Origin: Meta bourneti
Taxonomy: Eukaryota > Arthropoda > Arachnida > Araneae > Tetragnathidae
Assembly (NCBI GenBank): GCA_933210815.1
Contig: OW119929.1
Location: 45,204,364 to 45,268,363 of the forward strand
Direction of reading: 5' to 3'
DNA: 64,000 bases
Part shown: piece after piece, positions 44,443 to 56,189 of the stretch
Numbering within the stretch: position 1 is the stretch's first letter
Layout: each line of letters opens with the position of its first letter
Notes under the pieces: generated by a model
What the model was told of the DNA's origin: nothing
Seen by the model: the letters and a program-made list of their open reading frames with translations, nothing else
Databases searched by the model: none
Position numbers and translations under genes: made by a program

Positions 44443-45512
44443 AAGGATTCACAAGACTTGAAAGTTTGTCTTTTTTACTGATTCCGAAAGTATCTTCCCA
44501 ACTCAAGCATTTTCATGATAGACAACGACTGGTTTATTAGACGCAGCTTAATCAATTACCAAATCCTTATTTGATCCAAGGCAATCCCTATTATAGAATT
44601 TGAGAAGGGGTAAAATTGTACTTAATAGTTGTTTTTTTAGGAAACTGCATATTTATACATTGTGTTTCAAAAATATCCAACCAAATTGTATAGGGTGGTA
44701 GGGGGCTAAAAATAAACAGTTTTGTCAAAGAATGTGTATCCGGAAATGCAGCGTTTAGATGGTAAAGGGTGCTGAGGACAGTCAATAACGTCGTCTTTGT
44801 GGTGTAAGGCGTCATTCCCCGCTCGGATTTCCAACTGCATGCATCGTGACACGAATTCGGGACTTGCCGTTGAAAATCCTAGCATGGAATAACTCCTTAC
44901 GCCACAGAAACAATGTTATTGACTGACTTCAGCGCCCTCTACCACCTAAACACGGCATTTCCGGACACAAATTCTTTGACTAAAAATGTTTATTTTGGTC
45001 CCCTCTACTACTCTACAATTTGGCCTGATATTTTCGAAACACTATTTTTACTTATGTATATTTTTCCACATGCGCACCTAGAATTTTTCTTTGAAAGGGA
45101 ATAAGAAAGTGGTCATTATTGTGGGGCACTTATGCAGTCATTTAAGGGAATAAAAGCTCTTTTCCTCAAACTTCGTTATCGATCTGATTCAATTGTCCTC
45201 CCCCCCCTTATGGTAAAATAATGGGTTATCAAAATTTATAAAATATTTTAGTTTGTGCATGTGAAATTTATAAGTAAATAAATTTGATTGATTGGAAAAT
45301 TTGAAAAGATTATTAAAATTATCCGTAATATCCTAATGATTTACCTCCATAGATTTCTCCAGGGCTAGGTTCATATTTTTTTCTACATTTACTATCAGTG
45401 TCTTAAGACCCTAAATGTGCAATCGATTCATTTCTTTCCACATTTTTTATTATGCTTCTTAAATCGATATATTTATTTATTTAACTATACATTTGTCAAA
45501 TCGTTATTTCAG
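44443..45512. other. Remainder of intron 3
   Basis: AT-rich. The block at 44600-44800 is similar, in inverted order, to 44905-45040: ATCTAAACGCTGCATTTCCG in reverse complement vs ACCTAAACACGGCATTTCCG, and TTTGACAAAACTG vs TTTGACTAAAAATG. This looks like the two arms of a small foldback element. Confidence 0.45.
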
Positions 45513-45731
45513 GTTTGGTTCCAAAACGCTCGAGCCAAGTGGCGGCGCAACCTACTCCGGCAACAAAGCCAAGGTCCAGAAATCGCACAAGACTGCAAAC
45601 CTCTGTCCGAACTCGCTTCGCAGCCGCAGTTCTGCGACCCCTTCCGACTAGGCTCCTCCCTCATGGACATTCAGCCCACGCCCATCACGCAAGAAGAACA
45701 GAACATACAGACATTCACGAATCTGCTCTGA
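45513..45731 (+). CDS. ap: apterous/Lhx2/9-type gene, last coding exon (recognition helix, C-terminus)
   Basis: Acceptor tcgttatttcag ends at 45512. The exon opens with VWFQNARAKWRRNLLRQ, homeodomain residues 47 onward: W48 (347), Q50 (349), N51 (350), R53 (352). A Trp follows AK, as I recall for fly Apterous, where vertebrate Lhx2/9 have Phe. The NLLRQ that follows is instead Lhx2/9-like. The tail is short, ends FTNLL, and resembles the TNLF end of Lhx2/9. Stop TGA is at 45729-45731. The four exons sum to 1254 nt, exactly 418 codons. Some 230 bp of non-repetitive 3' UTR precede a TTAA MITE. Confidence 0.95.
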   Translation, partial: VWFQNARAKWRRNLLRQQSQGPEIAQDCKPLSELASQPQFCDPFRLGSSLMDIQPTPITQEEQNIQTFTNLL

Positions 45732-45961
45732 ATTCGAAGGACTCTTCATTCACGCGTTTTGCGATGGACGGGCTGCCTCAAGGAGCCCCGTCTCTCGTGG
45801 AAAGTCAGGCTCTTGTGAAGTTTGGGAGAAGAGAAACTTTTTTCTATCTTACCAGGAAGGAGAGATAGAATGCTGGAGTGATATCCAAATTGAGTTGCTC
45901 AAATGCGAGTTGTACGCACTGACTGCTACGAGATGATGACCGATTTTTTTATCGTATCTTT

Positions 45962-46621
45962 TTAACCCTCCAGGTGGTTTCGACGAGATATCTCGTCCAT
46001 CAAAATCTGAACAATTTTGCTAATGACGAGATATCTCGTCATCAAGATATTGCTGATCTTTTGATTGTGACTTGATCAAGGTCTGGTCAATTTTCTACTA
46101 ATAACGAGAGATCTCGTCCATCAAGATTTGACCCATTTTTGCTAAGGATGAGATATCTCGTTATCAAGACATTACTGATTTTTTAATGATGGCGTGATCA
46201 AGGTCTGGTCAGTTTCTCTACTAATAACGAGATATCTCGTCCATGAAGATCTGGTCAGTTTTCTACTAATAACGAGATATCTCGTCCATGAAGATCTGGT
46301 CAGTTTTCTGCTAATAACGAGATATCTCGTCCATGAAGATCTGGTCAGTTTTCTACTAATAACGAGATATCTCGTCCATGAAGATCTGGTCAGTTTTCTA
46401 CTAATAACGAGATATCTCGTCCATGAAGATCTGGTCAGTTTTCTGCTAATAACGAGATATCTCGTCCATGAAGATCTGGTCAGTTTTCTACTAATAACGA
46501 GATATCTCGTCCATGAAGATCTGGTCAGTTTTCTGCTAATAACGAGATATCTCGTCCATGAAGATCTGGTCAGTTTTGCTGATGACGAGATCCTCATCGA
46601 GGTAACCACCAGGAGAGTTAA
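45962..46621. mobile_element. TTAA palindromic MITE, subfamily A, expanded copy
   Basis: TTAACCCTCCAGGTGGTTTC at the left, GGTAACCACCAGGAGAGTTAA-type right end. The left third matches other copies; the centre has been amplified into a 45-bp tandem array. At 660 bp it is roughly three times the family size. Confidence 0.9.
46217..46575. repeat. 45-bp tandem array, eight near-identical palindromic units
   Basis: CGAGATATCTCGTCCATGAA begins at 46229, 46273, 46318, 46363, 46408, 46453, 46498 and 46543. Each unit holds the 14-bp palindrome ACGAGATATCTCGT-like core plus AGATCT. Units differ mainly at CTAC/CTGC. 45 is a multiple of three, which keeps long repetitive frames open on both strands (46194-46715 plus, 46172-46609 minus); these are artefacts. 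Confidence 0.95.
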
Positions 46622-47796
46622 CGAGTGCCAAATGTTTTACAATAGTAAGTGGGATTGTTATAAAAAAAACGCAAAAAAGATTTCGAAACAATTTAAATTT
46701 ATTTTAAAAAGTTAATATATGGAAGATACCGTCACAGTGACAAGAATCTGTAAAATAATTTTTTCCATAAAACTGTTCTTGACGTTTCAAGAGAAAATTA
46801 TTTTCAAAAGTGTAGGCACATCAGTTTTAAGTTATTTGTGTTATGAATCAGTGCTATTACCTTTGATGTAACATGAAAAATCGACTAGGTCTAGAAAACA
46901 TAATTAGATGAAAACAGCCAAAAATGCAGCCTGGGTACCGATATGATTCCATGGTGACAAATTTTAATTTCAATAACAATCTTTTCATGGCAAAATTGTT
47001 CAATTATTATAGTAATATTAAAAACCCACTATTAGTATGTGTTAAAAACCTCTAAAATTATTCATTAGCCATATAGTAATATTCATATATCGGCAAAAAT
47101 GTTTAAAATAGTGTTGAAAAAACAAATGGGTTTATTTGAACGTGTTAAGAGACAATTTTCTATTATAATTGGTGTGCAAAAACTCTTATGCACATTATAT
47201 AATATAGGGAGAGGGAAATGTTTATGGCAGTAAACTAATGAGCTTTGAACAATATTATTACATTTTTAAAATTAATCTATAAATATACAAAATTAATTTG
47301 TCTAATCCTTCATATACACATAACTCGTTTTTGCATAATTTTCATGTACAATTCATCAAGTGTTTCTAGAATGCAAGTTTAAAAGTAAATTATGAGCTTT
47401 CATTTTTATTTTTAGGAAAAAGTATATTGTAATTCTCTTCTCGCTGTTTAAATCATATAAAAATAACATTAAAAATTTGCATTGAACAGATTTGCTTTAA
47501 TATTTATACTTCAATGCTAACGAAAATCCTTTTTAAGCCAGTAATAAATTCAGAAGCACGTTGAAAAATTAGACTCACAAAGCGATAATATTCATTTGTT
47601 TTGTGCCATAAACATTTCTATAAACGATTTCAAGTACAGTTCACCATCAATATTAACTGATAAATAGAGTAACATAAAACAAAGTGTTAAGAAAAAACTA
47701 GAATTATTGTATCTTCATACAAAAAAAATCGCCATTTAAGCAATAAATTAGATCACTTAGAAAAAAATAATCGCGTTAGTAATTCTATTAATTTTG

Positions 47797-47930
47797 ATCG
47801 TCATCTGACTGTGGTTCAAAATTACGAGGTGTCTTCGAATCTTTCCCTTCGGGACAGATCTCGGACCATCACCAATAGTCCGTTGTATTGCTCCAATGCG
47901 ACATTAATTCAACTACCCTACCCCTATTGA
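47797..47930 (+). mobile_element. SINE1, 3' fragment
   Basis: GATCGTCATCTGACTGTGG through CCATCACCAATAGTCCGTTG to CAACTACCCTACCCC. Confidence 0.8.
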
Positions 47931-50514
47931 TTTCGAATGTATTCTGATAGTTATTTGCAAATTAAAAGGTACAGAAGAAAAGCGATTGTTTCAATTTGAT
48001 TATCACTTCCGGATTTTGTTTCTGAACTCAGTCGTTATCGATCTAACATGCATGTAAAGCCTTTTCTTAACTGAAGAGCAGTTGTATTTGATTTTGTCAG
48101 AAAATAGTTCATTTCAAGGTAATGTTGTGGTAATAAGGTATTAAACAAATTTTAAAAAGTATCATAAATTAACGAATGCAAATAATAGTCTTTCTGTATA
48201 TATATTTGTTAAGTACGAGAACATTGCCAAACTGTTGTATTATTGAGATTCCTTAAAATATTTTACTTGTAATAATCTATTTAAAACAGAATAGGTACAT
48301 AATATCCTAGGTTTCGTAATGCATTTAATAGGGTATAATGCACAACTGAATTTTGTCATGCATTGACTTATTTATATCTAAACATTCTTTAAGTATTGGA
48401 TTCTAAAATTCGGGAAATAAAAAGAAAGAAAGTTGTCCAGAAAGGTGCATCTAATTTTATGAAACGCTTTTAATGTGCTGTGTCATACGCACTACAAGGA
48501 ACATGGATAAATGCTTTATTTAATTAGGAATGCACGATTCAAATATTTTCCTTAGATTCATCTGTAAGTTGGGCTAAATTATGCTTCGAAACATTCTATG
48601 GAAATAAAAAATGCTTTTGTTTGAAAATTATCTTTATAATAAAAATAATTTTGTAAAATCGCAAGAGATGCATTTTGCTTTATAACAAAATTCTGTGTGT
48701 GTGTGGTAAAAACATAAGTCACAAAAGAAGAAAATTAAATCAATAAAAAAATCAGAATAAAAACACTCCATTTCAAAGTTTAGATTTCTTATTAGCTACT
48801 TTAGATTTCTTATAAATTTTCAACTGTGATTTGTATGTACGTTCAACAATATGCATTATTTTCTTACTAATTTCTTGAAAAGTTGTTCCTCTAAAATGAG
48901 CCCAAACAAAAAAAGGCAAGTCCTAAGTACAAAAATTAAAAGCTTAGAAAAAATTATCACTTTCTAAATCATGTTAAAATAATCTAATTTGAAATATTAA
49001 TTATAATCGATTTGTCGTTTATTTCAATGTACAATTTTAGAAATTTCGAGGTAATATGGAGTTTTAAGCTTTTTAAGTCTCGACTTTATATGAAGATAAA
49101 ATGTCGCATTAACATAATGATGTTTAATATGTCTAATAGGTATTTTTGTGAATATTGAATTTATTTTGGTTTGTAAAATTTTGTAGTAGTAAAATATTTA
49201 AATGAAACTTACAAATGTACTATCTGTGATTTGATGATTTTAAAAATTATAATATTATCATACCTTTTGTTTTGATGAGGATTCACTTCAAAGATTATAT
49301 CCATGATATTTATTTGGTTTTGTTATAGAAGTTGGTTTTTAAAGAATCACAATGAAAGTAAGATTTGTAATCATCTGTTTAATCAGTATTCGAAACATTT
49401 AGTCTTCATTGGATTTGGAATTAATTTCAGAATTATTGATCGGAGCATTTTTATACATTTTCATATTCATCATTGCATATACAAATTCTAAACATCTTTA
49501 AGTGTTATCCATCAATTCTTTTTCCAAAAATATATTTTCTCGGATTTTAACATGCGACTAAAAATTAAAAAAGTAACTCCTATATGATATGATGATTATT
49601 ATCTAATTATAGCAAATAATTTTCTATCCCATCTTGAATTCCTTAAAATATTTGGAAAGTATTAATGAAATATAAAAAGAGAAAAATTACTTTATATTCC
49701 TGAATTTTCATGGTATCATTTGAAATCTAAAATGCCCCATTTCCTCAGTATTTTTTTAGTTCAGAAACTGCTTTATTTGAAATGACAACTAGCTTGTTAC
49801 TTAACAAGCTTCCATCGTTTTAAATAGAATTCTCAGATAAGGCTGAGTTCGAGTTAGCTGACAGTTCAAATTATTGTTATGATATAAATATATTTTACTT
49901 TTATGTTAAAATCTGAAAGGGCTTTCTTATTTTTATGTTTTGTAAAATGTCTAATATTTGTTCGACAATCTGCTGATTAGTAAAGCAGTGCTGTAAGTTT
50001 TATGTACATTTTTTACAATCTGGGCCGTTCCTTATACACATGCCTTGTTTGACGAGGTGTCCCGATGCGGACACTGTATTTTTGTGTTCTGTTTCTGTCT
50101 TTGTTTTGTTCGACCTTTCTGTGTGTGATGTGTTTTTTTACAATTCTAAAAATCTGTTTTAGGTTGGAGAATCCTCTTTGCCCCCTTTGTTATTTTAAAA
50201 GTGAGGGAGATTAATATGTGAGTGTAAAATGGCACTGGAAAATAAATCCGAATGGAAATGAATATTCTGCTTTTTGTGTTCATTTTAGAAAATCTTGATT
50301 GATTGTCTTAAACGTAATATAGAAACTGGGATGTTTAGTTTGAATAACTTAAATCCAAAAAGCACGACGTATTTATGTTAGATTTCAATGGTTTCGTATT
50401 TTAACTATAAAATGTTTATTATTTTCGCATTTTAAACTATAAAATGCTCCTATTATTTTCGTATTAGAAACTATAACACATGTTCCTATTATTTGAAGAA
50501 ATACGAGTATATAT

Positions 50515-50822
50515 AATGATAGGTAGGTATTTAATTAACGTCGCATTGGAGAAACACAACGGGCTATTGGCGACGGTCGGATCAAACCCAAAGTCAAAGA
50601 TCCGAGGACAACACGTAATTTCGAACCATGGTCAGATGACGAGGTCACATCTGAGCTGGCATCCCACTCAATGGGAGGACCACGCCAATCTGTGTACATT
50701 TGAGGCCACGGCAGATTTAACATGCACCAGCCCCCTTTGTACACGACGGTCTTTGGTTGGATTCGAACTCGCAATCTTCCGGCTGCTAATCCGTTAGTCT
50801 TCCTACCGGGCTACCGCGGCCC
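50515..50822 (-). mobile_element. SINE1, full length, 13-bp target duplication
   Basis: Antisense from tail (AGGTAGGTATTTAATTAACG) to head (TTCGAACTCGCAATCTTCCG box B, CTACCGGGCTACCGCGGCCC box A). TACGAGTATATAT repeats at 50502-50514 and 50823-50835. The best reference copy for the family, 308 bp. Confidence 0.94.
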
Positions 50823-50865
50823 TACGAGTATATATGAATTAACAGTTCTAGTTATCTGTCTTTCA

Positions 50866-50945
50866 CGGGTTCAGAGAGTAGGATGCCACCTCAGGTGTTG
50901 ACCTCGTCATCTGACCGTGATTCAAAATTACGTGAAGTTGGAGGT
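50866..50945 (+). mobile_element. SINE1 fragment
   Basis: AGAGAGTAGGATGCCACCTC and GACCTCGTCATCTGACCGTG. Opposite in orientation to its full-length neighbour. Confidence 0.65.
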
Positions 50946-51617
50946 GTAATAGATAAACCAAAGTGTGGGACAGCACCATCTACTGACTCTAATCATAAAT
51001 AAATTTTTGGAAATAATAAATTAATATAAAAGTTAATAGTGAAATTGAAATTACAATAGGGAAAAAGAAATGTATTATGAGGACATGTAGAAAAAACACA
51101 CATTCAAGCCTTTTAACCGTATAGATATTTCAATTTAAAGTAAATAAAAATATAACATTAGGAAAAATTAAATTAACAACTGAATTAAATATAAATTAAT
51201 GACGAATGAGGTGGAGAAGAAAATACGTAGACCTACTGGTTTCTGAAAGTACGATTGCCACAAAGAAACTGTATTTCAGATTTTCTCCCTGCAATAGTAA
51301 TTTTTTTTTAATTTCTTTATTTTTCATAATAAAATGAAAACGTATTCCCCTATCATCACATGACATGTTTTTAGTTTTTTTCAAGGCTGGCGTTTAAGCT
51401 GTTATCCACTTCGGATTACTCCGACAATGATCTCATTCAAAACCATTAATCGGTAACAGGTGTCCTAATTTTTCTTCCTCATAAAGAACAGCAAGCCCTT
51501 AAAGTATAGTAAAAGATAAAAATCTTAGCGAAATTAGTAGTTCAAATCTTGAAAGTTTCATAAGATGAATAATAAAGATGTGAGAAATTAAGACAAGAGT
51601 GGTCTATAGAGGCGTTC
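50946..51617. other. AT-rich unassigned stretch
   Basis: Nothing recognised. Confidence 0.4.
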
Positions 51618-51962
51618 CACTGTCACGTATAGGACAATCACAGGATTTTAGCCGTCAAAATAGCTATATCTTTTACTATTCTTTATTAATCAAAAAAACT
51701 TTTTTTTAAACTAAAACCAACTTTCTTTCAAGTAAGCTTTTCCCAAATTCTTTAGATATATATCATTTTTTCATACAAAAAGCCAATATCAAGCTGTCGC
51801 GAACGGGACATCTCTGGTCACATTGAGACGTTCTATACGCGACAGCTTGATATTGTTCTTTTGTATGCAGCAAATGAGATATAACCAAAAATTTGGGAAA
51901 AGCTTTCTTGATGGGCTTCATGTCTAAAATCTGAGCGATTGTTCCATACAGTGAAATGCCCT
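51618..51962. mobile_element. Hairpin MITE, about 345 bp
   Basis: Perfect 18-bp inner arms CAATATCAAGCTGTCGCG (51784-51801) and its complement (51838-51855) around a 36-nt loop. Pairing continues outward with gaps: CATACAAAA, AAGCTTTTCCCAAA, GATTTTAG, CACTGT..GGACAAT. No coding. Confidence 0.75.
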
Positions 51963-52099
51963 TTAGATAATTGAGTGGAACAAAACGTCCATCATCAAAA
52001 GGAAATACTAAAGTAAATGTATAAAATTTTAAACGAATGCTTACGTTATTTTACTTTAACTTCTTCAAATAAATGTTGACTCGCTTTCATAAATAGGTT

Positions 52100-52322
52100 G
52101 ATTAAATTTTATGACGCAAGGTCCATATTTGGTCAAGCTACGCCAAACGACGTCAAGTAAATGGGAACAGAGGAAACACACAGAGGAACAGAGGAAACAC
52201 ACAAAGGAAATTTTACTGACACAAAAGAGAAATACACTCAGGGAGGAATCAAACTTTTGCCACCTACAACTCTCAGGTTCCTAGAGCTCTGGGCAAACCC
52301 ACTGAGCCACGGCGACCCCCTT
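52100..52322 (-). mobile_element. SINE2, near full length, minus strand
   Basis: From TTTTATGACGCAAGGTCC (tail) to CCCACTGAGCCACGGCGACC (head). A short ACAGAGGAAACACAC motif is repeated in the centre (52167-52205). Confidence 0.85.
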
Positions 52323-52576
52323 TTGCAAGAGATAAAAAAATTGGTAGGTTTGTCGAGGACACAAACCGTAGTTTTGGAGTGTATACTCGGGCCTAATTTT
52401 CGATCGTGGAATGAATGAAGAAGACATAGGAAGTTGGAACCATTGTTTATTGTGACTATTCAACATTTAATTTACAGTCTGAATGATTGTTTAATGTGAA
52501 TATCAACAATTAATTTACAGTTTGAACGATTCATGTTCAATTTGATATTAAGTATTATTGAGAGATTGTTGTTGTC

Positions 52577-53116
52577 CGATATTAATTGTAGCATAGTTCG
52601 ATAGATTTTGAATGACACCACTTACGGCAACACTTCACACAATCTTAAGTTACACGGGCCCAGCATCGTAGAATTTCGACATATTGCGGACCCCCTCCCC
52701 GTGCTCATTGCGCCTGCGCTCTCGGTCCGAAGGTCATACCAGGTACGAATATCCTTTATCTACACGACGCTGTAGTTATCTTTTGGATGTTTCATCTAGT
52801 TCTGAAATCATGAAATTTTGTATTTATTTAAATTCTATTCAATTATCACCAAAGTTCTCCTCGTGCACGATTGCTGTCCACAATATTAATTGTAGCTTAG
52901 TTCGGTATCTTTTCAATGACATCTCTTACGAAATCCTCACTCGGCACAATCCGAAGTTCGCCCAATACTATTGAATTTCGACATATTGCCGGACCTCCTT
53001 CCCGCGCACAGTGTTCCAGCCGGCTCGGTCCAAAGGTCATGCCAGGTATGGACATCATTTGTCTACACGACGCTATATTCATCTGGGTGATTCTTCTAGT
53101 TCTGAAATCATAAAAC
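52577..53116. repeat. Direct duplication, about 236-bp units 304 bp apart
   Basis: 52577-52813 and 52881-53116 share TATTAATTGTAGC, GAATTTCGACATATTGC, CGGTCCRAAGGTCATRCCAG, CTACACGACGCT and CTAGTTCTGAAATCAT in order. Confidence 0.85.
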
Positions 53117-53389
53117 CAAACAGATGTAACGCCTTTTGTAACCTTAGACTTGTCATGAATGCATCCTAGTACCGTTCCGATTTTAAAGACGTATTCACGT
53201 CAAAAAAGTAATGGATGAAAAATGTTAACTGAAGAGGCGAAAATATCAAAATCCTTCTGCACGATTTCTTAAAGATAAATTTCGGCTAGCTTTGCATTTT
53301 TTAAGACCAAGGAGGAGCTTAAGCCCCCTTAAGTGCCCGAGAAAAAAAATCTTCATTAAATCATTCTCGGCGTATCATTAATAATTTCG

Positions 53390-53900
53390 TTTCGGAGAAG
53401 ACGTAAAGAAAACGCTCCCTTCCCCCTCGAGACGAATAAAAATAACATTTTGGACTCGAGGCCAGAGATCGGACGCACTTTCTAATGATGACGGGGACGA
53501 GCACGAGGTGTCTGGTAAACGGAAGGCGTTGTGATTAATGAAGACGCACTCTTATCTGTCACTGTCGCCTCTGCCAGAGAGCGCGCAACTTACTTCCTCT
53601 TTTTCGCACACAATTAGCCATGTAGCCCTGAGTGGAGAGGGCCATTTTTTCCCTCCTCAATGAGTTCATTATCAGCTTGTCACTTTGTGTATATTGCTTT
53701 CAATACGAAGTCTACCGACGATGGTGTGATTTACAAAGTTACGTGCCAGCCGCGGAAATAATGATTCACTCTCGCTTCTCCGCCTTCAAGCCTTTGATAA
53801 GTTGGTTCTGGTAGTGAAAGGGTTCCGCCGCCTTTGCGTGAAGACGCGGAGTACTTTTGTGTTATATATTGTAGTTAAATCGTGACTGTGGCTGGCAGTT
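53390..53900. promoter_or_regulatory. Unique GC-elevated block downstream of the gene, candidate regulatory region
   Basis: Repeat-free, with TGATTAATGA and CTTATCT motifs (homeodomain- and GATA-like). The coding frame at 53632-53814 is not convincing. Function inferred only. Confidence 0.25.
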
Positions 53901-54136
53901 TGTCAAATTTATATTCGCTCGCTCGTGGATGTGTTGTTCACATAGACGTGAAATATAAGTAGACTGACCACTGCTATCGAGAGGAGCTTCAAAAAATGAC
54001 CAACATGTCAACTAGTAGTCATGTGACTGCTCAGTGAAAAACTGATTCGGTTAACCAATTTGGCATCTTATTGCCTCGCTTGACGATATAACATCTTATG
54101 GCAGAGTAGATGTGTGAATGCGCATTTCTATAGAGT

Positions 54137-54378
54137 GGGTAGGTAGTTAATTCACGTCACACTGGAGCAACACAACGGTCCGGGATTAATCCCCAAAGGA
54201 AAGATCCTAGGACAACACCTCATAGTTTTGAACCACGGTCAGATGACAAAATGAACATCTGAGCTGGCACCAAAGTATCGAAACATCTACACCATGCCAA
54301 CGCGAGGACATTTGAGGCCAGGACGGATTTAAGGTGCACCAGCCCCCAGGAAAACGACGGTCTTTGACTAGACCGATC
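54137..54378 (-). mobile_element. SINE1, minus strand
   Basis: GTAGGTAGTTAATTCACGTC, ACTGGAGCAACACAACGG, then the body to CCAGCCCCCAG and GACGGTCTTTG. Head truncated. Confidence 0.85.
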
Positions 54379-54654
54379 TATAGAGTGGGAACCAAAATGG
54401 TGAAATCGTTAACTCTGCTACGTCGCGTGGACCAATCAGATGATGAATTTTCCTTTCCACCAGCAGACGAAAGCAGTCTAAGGGTCACGTTACTACTAGT
54501 TTTGGTCACATGATCCTGGGCACATAAAAAGGTTACCGTTGCTCACTCTACTTTTATATTTCCTCTATGGTTGTCCACATAAGACCTGTCGGAGTACAAG
54601 GTTGTAGGTTCGATAATGATAGTTCCTGTGACAAACAGCTCACGTGCAAACCAT

Positions 54655-54700
54655 GGCAATTAATTAACGTCGCACTGGAGCAACACAACGGGCTCTTGCT
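54655..54700 (-). mobile_element. SINE1 3' end fragment, minus strand
   Basis: AATTAATTAACGTCGCACTG and GAGCAACACAACGGGCTCTT. Confidence 0.7.
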
Positions 54701-56189
54701 TAACATACAGAATTCCAAATTCCGATCACTAAAATAAAATTAGAATTTTAAACCAAAGTGAGCAAACGTCGGATTTTAACTTCGAATCTACTAAAAGCTC
54801 CGTTCCAATATTCTGAAACACTCAATATAAAACAACCATGTATTTACTAAAATGAAAAATAAATTTAACAAATGAAGTAATTTAAATTTAAATACTGCGA
54901 AATCATTTTTTGGGGAAAATGTCTACCACCAATGCTGGTATGTGTAAAAGAATCTAAGTTTCAATATAATCACAAAAATGCCCAATTTATACCTCAGCTT
55001 CTCCAACACTGCCGAGTTGATTGATTCAAGTATGGTAAAAGATATAGGTCTTTATCGTTTTAGCACAAAACTTGCCCAGAAATGTAAGCAGATGAATGCC
55101 AAATAATTTATTCACTAAGTCATATTGTTTTAATTACATGTTTGAAATTTTATGAAAATCAATCGACTTGTTCGTATGTAATGCTCACAGAAACACATAA
55201 ACAGAAAAACAGACAGGTATTTAGTTCATTCACTAAGTTACTGTATTCAAAGTATACAAAATTTCATGAAAATATATCCAGACATGGAAATCTTAAACCA
55301 CTGATTTTATACCAACATAGAGCAAAACAGACAAATAACTTGAAATGGAACGAAAATATTCAACATACTAACACTCCATTTTTATGTATATAGATTTGCT
55401 GTCATCAAAAAGTCAAATTGTATTATCGAAAACAATTATCCACTGTAAACATTCTAACGCTACTTACACTATTATGCATACTAGTGTTATATTGAGGCTT
55501 TTTCAAGGACAAAGAAATCATCCCAGGTAAGGAAAAAAGATAAGTGCACAATAAGAGGAAAATAATAGTTGGATAAAATAAATACTATTGTTTTACTAAT
55601 AAGAACTGGGTGGTAATTCTACTCAGAAATATAGAGTGAACGGATGAATGTGCCTAAAGAACAAACAATACTGTCCTCAAAAAACGCTCTAAGCATTTAA
55701 GCATATTTTTCTTACTGGAACAGTCTTCATTTTTTTTATTCCTTGATTTGATCAACTTTGAAATGTTGTTGGATAATTTTTTAAGAATAAGACGTGATTG
55801 CTGGACAAGCGATGAGTGGCTGTGAAGAGGAAAGGAACCTCCAATAGGAGTGGGAAATTGCTCAAGATTATTTTGATTGGTCTGCTCTTGAAAAATAAGA
55901 GATGTGGAAACGAAGGCTGTGCAACACTATCCAATAAAATAAATCTAATGAGGAACACAAGATAAACAGAACCACCTTATCTCAGCAAAGCATACTGTAC
56001 TGGAACGTGGCTTGTTTTCTTATCGAACCCCTCTTTATACAAAAGAAAAGAATGCAGGATGAAATTGGTCACGGCCAAAAAAAAACAACACCGCTGGGAA
56101 CTACTAATCTATTAGGATACGAAGAAACGTCATTGAAAAAACGAGACTGTTTACCAAAAAATGTAAGGGAGCTCAAACGATTTCTCAGA
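54701..56189. other. AT-rich unassigned stretch
   Basis: About 1.5 kb with chance open frames only (55142-55393, 55752-55958, 56007-56204). Confidence 0.4.

Larger units (their letters stand above)
45732..50263 (+). other. Candidate long 3' UTR / 3' flank of the LIM-homeobox gene
   Basis: After the stop, about 230 bp of unique sequence is followed by a TTAA MITE (45962-46621) and then about 3.6 kb of AT-rich sequence with a single SINE fragment, unusually repeat-poor for this window. The less AT-rich stretch 50020-50263 has GT-rich tracts and an AATAAA at about 50241, which could be a distal poly(A) site. Other AATAAA motifs occur earlier, so the true end cannot be fixed by reading. Confidence 0.3.

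Noticed and set aside
46217..46575. CRISPR-like regular repeat array
   Set aside because: No distinct spacers: the whole 45-bp unit is repeated, in a eukaryotic genome inside a MITE.
46172..46715. Long repetitive open frames on both strands
   Set aside because: The 45-bp repeat unit is a multiple of three and palindromic, so frames stay open on both strands without coding meaning.
50760..50822. Possible tRNA gene on the minus strand
   Set aside because: It is the head of a full-length SINE1 with a 13-bp target duplication.
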